A stretch of 64,000 nucleotides of DNA from an uncultured Eubacteriales bacterium. GTDB taxonomy: Bacteria > Bacillota > Clostridia > Saccharofermentanales > UBA5734. Each line of letters starts with the position of its first letter. Within the stretch, counting starts at the first letter, position 1. The notes beneath the pieces were generated by a model, which had not been told where the DNA came from, ran no database searches, and was given only the letters and a program-made list of their open reading frames with translations. The stretch lies in assembly GCA_903835065.1 (NCBI GenBank), contig CAILLO010000049.1, positions 1 through 64,000 on the forward strand, written 5' to 3'. Positions 33,539 through 40,741 of the stretch are shown piece after piece. The translations under genes and the position numbers were made by a program.

Positions 33539-35965
33539 CTAGGCCGGGCGGAGCTCCGCGCCGGTGTCCTTCGCGAGGCGGCCGACCACGGAAGCCATGG
33601 CCGCGGAGACCTCCTCCTCCTTGAGCGTCCGGTCGGGCGCGCGGAACACCAGGCCGAAGGCGACGGACTTGAGGCCGGCCATCACCTGGGGTCCCTGGTA
33701 GACGTCGAAGAGCTCGACGGACTCGAGCAGGTCTCCCGCACCATCGCGGACGACCGCCTCGAGCGTGCCGACCGGCACGTCGACGGAAACGAGCAGGGCG
33801 ATGTCGCGGGAGACCGCGGGGAAGCGGGGCAGCGCGCGGGCGGTGCGTCGCGCCGTGGAGGCGTCGACCAGCGCGTCCATGCGGACCGACATCAGGACCG
33901 TGGACGCGGGCACCTCGTATTCGACCGCGACGTCGGGGTGGACGGTGCCGAGCCAGCCCGCCGCCTTCCCGTCGACCAGAACGGTCGCGCTGCGACCGGG
34001 GTGGAGCGAGGGATGGTCCGTCAGGACCTCGAACGCCAGCGTGCGGATCCCGAGGTGCCGTGCGGTCTCCTCGAGCGCGCCCTTCATCTCAAGGAAGGTC
34101 GTCGCCGTCGCATTGTCCCTGCCGGCCTCGTAGGCGGCCGCGGAGAGCATCGGAATCTCGTCGGGAAGCACGGCGCCGGCCTTCGGACGGTAGATCCGCG
34201 AGACTTCGAAGATGCGCAGCTGCGGAGCCGAACGGTTGGCGTTGAGGGCGACGACCGTCAGGAGGCTGTCCGCCAGGGTCGTGCGCATGACGCCGTAGTC
34301 TTCGCCGAGGGGGTTGAGGATGCGGACGCAGTCGCGGTCGGGGTGCCCCTCGGGAATGCGCAGCCGGTCGAACATGCGCGGACTGGAGAACGAATACGTG
34401 CAGGTCTCGTAGAAGCCCGCGGCGACCATCGCGTCCTTGACGGCCTCGACGGCCTGCTGGGCATAGGTGCGGCCGCCGACCGTGGCGGATTCGCCGGAGC
34501 GGAGCGACGCCGGGATGAGGTTGTACCCGTGGAAGCGGGCGATCTCTTCGGACACGTCGGCTTCTGACTCGAGGTCGGCGCGCCAGGTCGGCGGTAGGAC
34601 GACGCGCGCACCGGCATCCGCTGCAGGGGCGATCGTGCATCCCAGGGAGACGAGGATCTCCTCCATCTCGGACTCGGGGATCTCCGTGCCGAGGAAGGCG
34701 TTGATGCGGGCGGGGCGGAAGCGGACGCGCAGGGGTGCGGGCACGGTCGGGAACTCGTCGATCATGCCCTTGCAGACGGAGCCGCAGCCGAGCGCCTCGA
34801 TCAGCTCCGCGGCACGGTCGAGCGCACGGGGCGCGTTGTACGCGTCGAGGCCCTTCTCGAAGCGAGAGGAGGATTCGGTCCGGAAGCCGAGGGCCTTGGC
34901 CGTCAACCGCGTCCGGATGCCGTGGAAGACGGCGGATTCGAGCAGGATCGTCGTGGTGCCGGGCTCGATTTCGGAGTGCTCCCCGCCCATGACGCCGGCC
35001 AGGGCGACCGGGCCGGCCGGATCGGCGATGACGAGCATGGAGGAGTCGAGGACGTGGGAGGCGCCGTCCAGCGTTTTCATGGGCTCTCCCTCGGCGGCGC
35101 GGCGGACGATGATGCGTGCGTCGCGGATCCGGTCGAGGTCGAAGGCGTGCATGGGCTGCCCCAGCTCGAGCATCACGTAGTTGGTGATGTCGACGATGTT
35201 GGAGATCGGGTGGATGCCGGCGTCGCGCAGGCGGCGGCGCATCCATTCGGGCGACGGTCCGACGCGGACGTCGCGGACGACGCGGGCGCAGTAGCGCATG
35301 CAGAGTTCGGGCGCTTCGATGCGGACCGAGGCGAGCGAAGCGGTGGTCGCGGGGTCCTTCTCGAGCACGACCGGGCGGCGGGCCGTGAACGGCTGCCGCA
35401 GCGTCGCGGCGGCCTCGCGGGCCAATCCCTCGATGCTGAGGCAGTCCGGCCGGTTCGACGTGATTTCGAAGTCGACCGTCGTCTCCCCGAGGCCGAGCAG
35501 CGCCTTGAAATCGGCGCCCACCGGCGTCTCCGCCGGAAGCAGCCAGATGCCGTGCTCGTCGGCGTCGGGGAAGTCCTGGCGCGCGAACCCGAGTTCCTGG
35601 AACGAGCACATCATGCCTTCGGAGGCGACTCCGCGGAGCTTTCCGGCGCGGATCCCCTTCCCGTCCGCGAGCGTCGCACCGTCCAGCGCGACGGGCACGA
35701 TCGAGCCGACCGAGACGTTGGTCGCGCCCGTGACAATCTGCAGCACGCCGTGCAGGCCCGCATCGACCCGACAGACCGACAGGCGGTCCGCGTCCGGGTG
35801 CTTTTCGACCGACAGGACCCGTCCCGTCGCGATGCCCGAGACGCCTTCGCCGGAAACGGCAAGCGCCTCGACCTTGGATCCGCTCAGGGTCATCGCCTCG
35901 GCGAACGCATGCGCATCCGACGGAACGCTCGTGAAATCCTTCAACCAACCGATGGGAGCCTTCAT
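33539..35965 (-). CDS. pheT: Phenylalanyl-tRNA synthetase beta subunit
   Basis: 808 residues. Partner of PheS in the (alpha-beta)2 enzyme charging tRNA-Phe. The N-terminal EMAP/OB-type tRNA-binding domain spans about residues 40-150. The B3/B4 editing region follows (about 210-390, with EITSNRPDCLSIEGLARE before it), then the B5 domain and the catalytic-like core. The last 90 residues are the anticodon-binding FDX-ACB domain (ALPRFPAVSRDIALLV). ATG 35965 follows GGAGGAGGATC. It is 41 bases after pheS and is co-regulated through the T-box leader. Confidence 0.96.
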   Translation of the reverse strand: MKAPIGWLKDFTSVPSDAHAFAEAMTLSGSKVEALAVSGEGVSGIATGRVLSVEKHPDADRLSVCRVDAGLHGVLQIVTGATNVSVGSIVPVALDGATLADGKGIRAGKLRGVASEGMMCSFQELGFARQDFPDADEHGIWLLPAETPVGADFKALLGLGETTVDFEITSNRPDCLSIEGLAREAAATLRQPFTARRPVVLEKDPATTASLASVRIEAPELCMRYCARVVRDVRVGPSPEWMRRRLRDAGIHPISNIVDITNYVMLELGQPMHAFDLDRIRDARIIVRRAAEGEPMKTLDGASHVLDSSMLVIADPAGPVALAGVMGGEHSEIEPGTTTILLESAVFHGIRTRLTAKALGFRTESSSRFEKGLDAYNAPRALDRAAELIEALGCGSVCKGMIDEFPTVPAPLRVRFRPARINAFLGTEIPESEMEEILVSLGCTIAPAADAGARVVLPPTWRADLESEADVSEEIARFHGYNLIPASLRSGESATVGGRTYAQQAVEAVKDAMVAAGFYETCTYSFSSPRMFDRLRIPEGHPDRDCVRILNPLGEDYGVMRTTLADSLLTVVALNANRSAPQLRIFEVSRIYRPKAGAVLPDEIPMLSAAAYEAGRDNATATTFLEMKGALEETARHLGIRTLAFEVLTDHPSLHPGRSATVLVDGKAAGWLGTVHPDVAVEYEVPASTVLMSVRMDALVDASTARRTARALPRFPAVSRDIALLVSVDVPVGTLEAVVRDGAGDLLESVELFDVYQGPQVMAGLKSVAFGLVFRAPDRTLKEEEVSAAMASVVGRLAKDTGAELRPA

Positions 35966-36006
35966 GGCCGATCCTCCTCCGCCGTCCGGCGTGAATGCGT
36001 TCCGTC

Positions 36007-37038
36007 CTACTTGAACTGGGACAGGAAGCGCACGTCGTTCTCGTACATGGCGCGCAGGTCCTCGATGCCGAACCGGGCCATCGCGGTCCGCTCGACACCG
36101 ATGCCGAACGCGAACCCGCTGTAGACCTCCGGGTCGATGCCGCACCCGACCAGCACCTTCGGGTGGACCATCCCGGCGCCGAGCATCTCGACCCAGCCCT
36201 CGCCCTTGCAGGTCCGGCAGCCCTTGCCGCCGCAGACCCAGCAGCTGACGTCGACCTCGGCGCTCGGCTCGGTGAACGGGAAGTGGTGCGGGCGCAGCCG
36301 GATCTTCGTCTCCTCGCCGAACAGCCGGCGGGCGTAGAGCTGCAGGGAGCCGACGAGGTCTCCCATCGTGATCCCCTTGTCCACGGCGAGGCCCTCGATC
36401 TGGTGGAACACGGCGGAATGCGTCGCATCGATCGTGTCCGAGCGGTATACGCGTCCGGGGCAGACGATGCGGATCGGCGGACGGGTGCTCTCCATGACGC
36501 GCACCTGGACGGGCGAGGTCTGCGTGCGGAGCAGCACGGAGTCGGAGATGTAGAACGTGTCCTGGGTGTCGCGCGCGGGGTGGCCCGCCGGCGTGTTCAG
36601 CATCTCGAAGTTGTAGTGGTCCAGTTCGACTTCGGGGCCTTCCGCGATCGAGTACCCGAGTCCGAGGAAGACGTCGCAGATCTCGTCGGCCGCCTTCGAC
36701 AGCGGATGCCGCGCGCCCATCGGGCGGCGGATGCCCGGCAGCGTGATGTCGATCTTCTCCTCGGAGAGCCGGAGCGTCCGTTCCTGGGCGGCGACGACGG
36801 CCACCCGTTCCGCGAGCGCCGCCTCGATCGCCTCGCGCGTCTCGTTGGCGGCCTGTCCGGCGGCCGGGCGCTCCTCGGCGGGCAGCTGGCCCATCAGGCG
36901 GAGGACCGACGTCAGTTCGCCCTTCTTGCCCAGGTAGCGCACGCGCAGGTTCTCGAGTTCCTGCGACGAACCGGCGGCTCGCGCCTCGCGGTCGAACTGT
37001 CCGCGAATCCTCTCGAGCGACGTTCTCAGGTCATCCAT
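36007..37038 (-). CDS. pheS: Phenylalanyl-tRNA synthetase alpha subunit
   Basis: 343 residues. The catalytic class II synthetase subunit. The N-terminal coiled coil covers about residues 1-85. Motif 2 is in STRPPIRIVCPGRVYRSD with THSAVFHQIEG, and motif 3 is GFAFGIGVERTAM. A Cys-rich insert (SCWVCGGKGCRTCKGEGW), found in many PheS proteins, probably binds zinc. ATG 37038 follows GGAGGTGC. Expression depends on readthrough of the T-box terminator at 37055-37087. Confidence 0.97.
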   Translation of the reverse strand: MDDLRTSLERIRGQFDREARAAGSSQELENLRVRYLGKKGELTSVLRLMGQLPAEERPAAGQAANETREAIEAALAERVAVVAAQERTLRLSEEKIDITLPGIRRPMGARHPLSKAADEICDVFLGLGYSIAEGPEVELDHYNFEMLNTPAGHPARDTQDTFYISDSVLLRTQTSPVQVRVMESTRPPIRIVCPGRVYRSDTIDATHSAVFHQIEGLAVDKGITMGDLVGSLQLYARRLFGEETKIRLRPHHFPFTEPSAEVDVSCWVCGGKGCRTCKGEGWVEMLGAGMVHPKVLVGCGIDPEVYSGFAFGIGVERTAMARFGIEDLRAMYENDVRFLSQFK

Positions 37039-37050
37039 TCCGCACCTCCA

Positions 37051-37323
37051 TAGCAAAAGCCTTCCATCCCTGCTCGGGACGAAAGGCCCTTCAAGAACCC
37101 ATCGCGGTACCACCCGGATTCCGCCCCTTTCGGAAGCGGCACTCGATCGGCCTGTAACGGGGCCACCCGTCGCCTCCTACGCAGCCGTCCCGCAATCGGG
37201 ACTCCTTCAGGGCGCCGTTCCGGAGCGAACTTCGGCGGTCTGCATCCCGGGCGGCTTCCAGCCTCTGGCCGTCCCTCTCTGGCGGATGCGGTGAACGCGT
37301 ACTCTCTCCTTCGACACGTTGTA
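37051..37323 (-). promoter_or_regulatory. T-box leader of pheST (phenylalanine, UUC specifier)
   Basis: A roughly 270-nt leader that senses uncharged tRNA-Phe. The T-box core GGGTGGTACCGCG lies at 37115-37103 and includes the TGGN that pairs with the tRNA 3' end. In the stem I internal loop the sequence GAAGTTCGCTCC carries TTC at 37229-37227 as the specifier for the GAA anticodon. Upstream purine-rich AGAGAG/GGCTGGAAGC elements match the usual stem I and II region. Uncharged tRNA should favour the antiterminator and raise pheST transcription. The leader accounts for the 356-base gap before pheS. Confidence 0.9.
37055..37087 (-). terminator. T-box regulated intrinsic terminator
   Basis: On the minus strand GCCTTTCGTCCC (37087-37076) pairs with GGGATGGAAGGC (37070-37059) in a 12-bp stem with two G-U pairs and a 5-nt loop, followed by TTTT. 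The 5' side overlaps sequence that would form the T-box antiterminator. Confidence 0.88.
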
Positions 37324-37329
37324 TGCGTC

Positions 37330-37358
37330 ATCGTAGCACCCGCATCCGCCCGTGTAAA
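37330..37358 (-). promoter_or_regulatory. Promoter of pheST
   Basis: TTTACA (37358-37353), 17 nt, TACGAT (37335-37330) on the minus strand, directly before the T-box leader. Confidence 0.82.
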
Positions 37359-37394
37359 GGGCGCGGCATTGCATCGCACGGGGCTCGGCGGCCC

Positions 37395-37847
37395 TCAGTC
37401 GCGCTCGGCGGGGACGTCGATCTGGAGCGTGACGGGCCCGTCGTTCACGAGCTCGACTTCCATATGGGCCGCGAACCGGCCGTTCGCGACCGTCAGGCCG
37501 CTCTCCGCGAGACGTCCGACGAGCCGCTCGTAGAGCGCCCGCGCCGTCTCCGGAAGCGCGGCGCGTTCGAAGCCGGGCCGATTGCCCTTGCGGACGTCGC
37601 CATAGAGTGTGAACTGGGAGACGACGAGCAGGCCGCCCCGGACGTCCTCGACCGAGCGGTTCATCTTCCCCGCCTCGTCGTGGAAGATCCGGAGCCGCAG
37701 GAGCTTTCCGGCCATCGCCTCGACCTCTTCGGGTCCGTCGCCCTTCGACACGGCGACAAGGACCAGCAGGCCCGGCCCGATCTCCCCGACGGTGCCGCCG
37801 TCCACGCGGACCGCGGCGCGGGTCACCCGCTGGACGACGGCCCGCAC
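37395..37847 (-). CDS. dtd: D-aminoacyl-tRNA deacylase
   Basis: 150 residues, the normal Dtd length. It removes D-amino acids (and glycine mischarged on tRNA-Ala) from tRNA. The signature segments are MRAVVQRVTRAAVRVDG at the start, VVSQFTLYGD (the active-site SQ), and NDGPVTLQID with the cross-subunit Gly-cisPro that excludes L-amino acids. A GTG start at 37847 lies four bases after the nfnB stop with GGAGG upstream, so it reads out of the nfn operon. Confidence 0.95.
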   Translation of the reverse strand: MRAVVQRVTRAAVRVDGGTVGEIGPGLLVLVAVSKGDGPEEVEAMAGKLLRLRIFHDEAGKMNRSVEDVRGGLLVVSQFTLYGDVRKGNRPGFERAALPETARALYERLVGRLAESGLTVANGRFAAHMEVELVNDGPVTLQIDVPAERD

Positions 37848-37851
37848 GGAA

Positions 37852-39252
37852 TCAGGCCTCCGAGGAACGGACCAGCTCGTCGATCGACTTCGCGGCGATC
37901 TTGCCGGCGCCCATCGCCAGGATCACCGTGGCGGCGCCCGTGACGGCGTCGCCGCCGGCGTAGACGCGCGGCTTGCTGGTCGCGCCGGTGCTCTCGTCGA
38001 CGATGATGCCGCCCCAGCGCTGGGTCGAAAGTCCCGGCGTGGTCTGGCGGATCAGGGGGTTCGGGGACTGGCCGATCGCGATCACGACGGTCTCGAAGGC
38101 CAGGTCGTGTTCGGAGCCGGGAATCGCGTGCGTGGAGCGGCGGCCCTTCGCGTCGACCTCGCCGAGCTCCATGTCGACGACGGTCATGCCGCGGACCCAG
38201 CCCTTGCCATCGTCGAGGATCGCGGTCGGGTTGGTCAGCGTGACCAGCCGGATGCCCTCCTCCTTCGCGTGGTGGACTTCCTCGAGCCGGGCGGGCATCT
38301 CCTCCTCGGAGCGGCGGTAGACGATCGAGACCTCCTCGGCGCCGAGCCGCTTCGCGGAGCGCGCCGCGTCCATCGCGACGTTTCCGCCGCCGACCACGGC
38401 GACGCGCTTGCCGATCCGCACGGGCGTGTCGCATTCGGGCCACTTGTATGCCTTCATGAGGTTGATGCGGGTGAGGAACTCGTTCGCGGTATAGACGCTG
38501 TTCAGGTTCTCGCCGGGGACGTTCATGAACGAAGGCAGGCCGGCGCCCGTGCCGACGAAGACGGCGCTGTATCCTTCCTCGTCGAGCAGTTCGTCGATCG
38601 TCTCGGCGCGGCCGACCACCCGGTTCGTGAGGATCTCGACGCCGAGCTTGCGCAGGTCGTCGATCTCCTTCTGGACGATCGCCTTCGGAAGACGGAACTC
38701 GGGGATGCCGTACATCAGGACGCCGCCGGCGACATGGAACGCTTCGTAGACGGTGACGGCGTACCCCATCGCCGCGAGATCCCCGGCGCAGGTCAGGCCT
38801 GCCGGTCCGGAACCGACCACGGCGACCTTCTTCCCGTTCGGGGACGGGCGGAGGGGGGCTTCGCAGACCTTCTCCATGTGGCGGTCGGCGGCGAACCGCT
38901 CGAGACGGCCGATGCCGACGGACTGGCCCTTGATCGCCCGGACGCAGCGCTCCTCGCACTGGGTTTCCTGCGGGCAGACGCGGCCGCAGACGGCCGGCAG
39001 GGTGTTCGTGCTCTTAAGCACGTCGTAGGCGGCCTCGAAGTCGCCCTGTCCGATCTTCGCGATGAAGCCGGGGATGTCGACCTGGACCGGACAGCCGGCG
39101 ACGCAGGGCTTGTTCTTGCATTGCAGGCAGCGGGCGGATTCCTTTCGGGCGAGCTCCTCGGTGTACCCGAGGGAGACCTCGGCGAAGTTCTTGTTGCGCT
39201 GGTTCGGGTCCTGTTCCGGAATCGGGTATTTCTTCAGACTCATGTCAGCCAT
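37852..39252 (-). CDS. gltA: NADPH-dependent glutamate synthase small-subunit family, NfnB-type
   Basis: A 466-residue flavoprotein. The N-terminal region binds Fe-S clusters through CLQCKNKPCVAGCPV and CGRVCPQETQCEERC. It is followed by two dinucleotide folds: FAD at VVGSGPAGLTCAGDLA and NADPH at VAVVGGGNVAMDAARSA. Paired with the adjacent NfnA-like gene, it best fits the larger subunit of the electron-bifurcating NADH-dependent ferredoxin:NADP oxidoreductase, although relatives are annotated as glutamate synthase small chain GltA. No large GltB chain is present. ATG 39252 follows GGGAGGAC and overlaps nfnA by eight bases. Confidence 0.9.
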   Translation of the reverse strand: MADMSLKKYPIPEQDPNQRNKNFAEVSLGYTEELARKESARCLQCKNKPCVAGCPVQVDIPGFIAKIGQGDFEAAYDVLKSTNTLPAVCGRVCPQETQCEERCVRAIKGQSVGIGRLERFAADRHMEKVCEAPLRPSPNGKKVAVVGSGPAGLTCAGDLAAMGYAVTVYEAFHVAGGVLMYGIPEFRLPKAIVQKEIDDLRKLGVEILTNRVVGRAETIDELLDEEGYSAVFVGTGAGLPSFMNVPGENLNSVYTANEFLTRINLMKAYKWPECDTPVRIGKRVAVVGGGNVAMDAARSAKRLGAEEVSIVYRRSEEEMPARLEEVHHAKEEGIRLVTLTNPTAILDDGKGWVRGMTVVDMELGEVDAKGRRSTHAIPGSEHDLAFETVVIAIGQSPNPLIRQTTPGLSTQRWGGIIVDESTGATSKPRVYAGGDAVTGAATVILAMGAGKIAAKSIDELVRSSEA

Positions 39253-40090
39253 TGGAGAGTCCTCCCATGCGGCACTGGTGCATCTCGTCCGATTGCTTCT
39301 CTTCGTCGCGGTACATGGAGGAACGGCGGATCGCCTCGTCGAAGTCGACTTCGTGCCCGTCGAAATCGGGGCCATCGACGCATGCGAACTTCGTCTTGCC
39401 GCCGACGGTGACGCGGCAGCCGCCGCACATGCCCGTTCCGTCGATCATGACGGGATTGAGGCTGACGATCGTCCGGATTCCGAGGGGCTTGGTCATCTGG
39501 CTCACGAACTTCATCATCACGAGGGGGCCGATCGCGATCACGACGTCGTATTCGTTGCCTTCCGCGAGAAGCGCCTTGAGCTGGTCGGTCACGAAGCCCT
39601 TGACGCCGTTGGAGCCGTCGTCGGTCGTGATGATCGTCCGGTCGCTGGCCGCGCGCACTTCGTCCTCGAGGATCACCAGGTCCTTGTTGCGGAAGCCGCA
39701 GATCATGTGGACTTCGGCGCCCAGATCGTGCAGGGCCTTGGCCTGGGGCCAGGCGATCGCCGTGCCGAGGCCGCCGCCGATCACGCAGGCCTTCCTGATT
39801 CCTTCCGTGTGGGAGGGGATGCCGAGGGGGCCGACGAAGTCGAGGATCGAATCCCCTTCCTCCAGCTGCCCGAGCGCACGGGTCGTGCGTCCGACCTCCT
39901 GGAACACGATCGTGATCGTGCCGGCCGCCCGGTCGAATCCGGCGATCGTCAGCGGGATCCGTTCGCCCTCGTCGTGGACGCGCAGGATGATGAACTGGCC
40001 GGGTCTGGCCTTCTTCGCGATGGCGGGCGCTTCGACCGTCATCAGCTTGACCTGGGGGTTGAGGGTCTTCTTCTGGACGATACGGTACAT
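39245..40090 (-). CDS. Ferredoxin-NADP+ reductase-like subunit, NfnA/SudB-type
   Basis: 281 residues. A ferredoxin-reductase-type FAD domain (PGQFIILRVHDEGERIPLTI) and an NAD(H) domain (ACVIGGGLGTAIAWPQ) are followed by a C-terminal [2Fe-2S] loop with GMCGGCRVTVGGKTKFACVD. Together with the neighbouring GltA/NfnB it would form the NfnAB complex, which balances NADH, NADPH and ferredoxin in anaerobes. SudAB sulfide dehydrogenase is the alternative name for the same pair. ATG 40090 follows GGAGGTTCCC. The operon promoter lies at 40142-40170. Confidence 0.92.
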   Translation of the reverse strand: MYRIVQKKTLNPQVKLMTVEAPAIAKKARPGQFIILRVHDEGERIPLTIAGFDRAAGTITIVFQEVGRTTRALGQLEEGDSILDFVGPLGIPSHTEGIRKACVIGGGLGTAIAWPQAKALHDLGAEVHMICGFRNKDLVILEDEVRAASDRTIITTDDGSNGVKGFVTDQLKALLAEGNEYDVVIAIGPLVMMKFVSQMTKPLGIRTIVSLNPVMIDGTGMCGGCRVTVGGKTKFACVDGPDFDGHEVDFDEAIRRSSMYRDEEKQSDEMHQCRMGGLSNG

Positions 40091-40141
40091 GGGAACCTCC
40101 GTCGGACGCCGCTTCCACGGTCGCAACAGGCATACAAGAGG

Positions 40142-40170
40142 ATTCTAGGGGGAGGGGGAGGATTCGTCAA
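40142..40170 (-). promoter_or_regulatory. Promoter of the nfnAB-dtd operon
   Basis: TTGACG (40170-40165), 17 nt, TAGAAT (40147-40142) on the minus strand, 52 nt before the nfnA start. The rest of the 167-base gap up to 40257 shows nothing else I can identify. Confidence 0.82.
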
Positions 40171-40257
40171 ATGGAAATCCGGGCGCCTCGCGGTGTCCGG
40201 ATTGTGCACAACGGCGGAAACCGGATGGAAACACCCGGTCGAGTTACAGGAGGATTT

Positions 40258-40647
40258 TCAGCGGAGCAGCTTTCTCCAGTCGAGGTCGCCCCGGTCGATC
40301 GCGAGGACGAGGATCTCGGCGGTCGCGAGGTTGGTCGCGTACGGGATGCTGTTGATGTCGCAGGCGCGGGTCAGCGGGTTCGGGAAATCGTACTCGTCGA
40401 GCATCGGGTCGCGCAGGTAGATCACCGCGTCGATCTCGTTGAACATCGCGCGCGAGGCCAGCGGCTCGAGGCCGGCGGAATTGTCGGCGGACAGCCCCAG
40501 AACCTCGAGGTTCGAGGCGCTCTTCACCAAGCGGGCGGTGTTGGAGACCGAGACGAGCTCGTGCTTCTCCAGGATCCGCATGAACGCGATGCAGAAATTC
40601 ACGAGCAGTTCGTTCTTCCGGTGGTCTGCAAGCAATACGATCTTCAA
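40258..40647 (-). CDS. Methylglyoxal-synthase-fold protein, catalytic motif lost
   Basis: 129 residues, the length of MgsA, and alignable along its whole length. The start MKIVLLADHRKNELLVNF matches MKIALIAHDKKKQDMV of MgsA. The end is YLRDPMLDEY..CDINSIPYATNLATAEIL. The catalytic block (GPLGGDQQIG in MgsA, with the general-base Asp) reads SADNSAGLEPLA, and the phosphate-binding GTTG reads SNTA, so methylglyoxal formation from DHAP is unlikely. A regulatory or different ligand-binding role is inferred. A TTG start at 40647 follows GGAGGG. It is a single-gene unit with its own promoter. Confidence 0.78.
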   Translation of the reverse strand: MKIVLLADHRKNELLVNFCIAFMRILEKHELVSVSNTARLVKSASNLEVLGLSADNSAGLEPLASRAMFNEIDAVIYLRDPMLDEYDFPNPLTRACDINSIPYATNLATAEILVLAIDRGDLDWRKLLR

Positions 40648-40676
40648 GGAATCCCTCCTTCCCGTTCGTCGTTTCC

Positions 40677-40705
40677 ATGATAACGGCTGGAAGGTTCCAA
40701 TACAA
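40677..40705 (-). promoter_or_regulatory. Promoter of the MGS-like gene
   Basis: TTGTAT (40705-40700), 17 nt, TATCAT (40682-40677) on the minus strand, 30 nt before the TTG start. Confidence 0.7.
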
Positions 40706-40741
40706 GAGCGAAGGCCGTTCCGGGCGAAGGAGGCGCGGACG

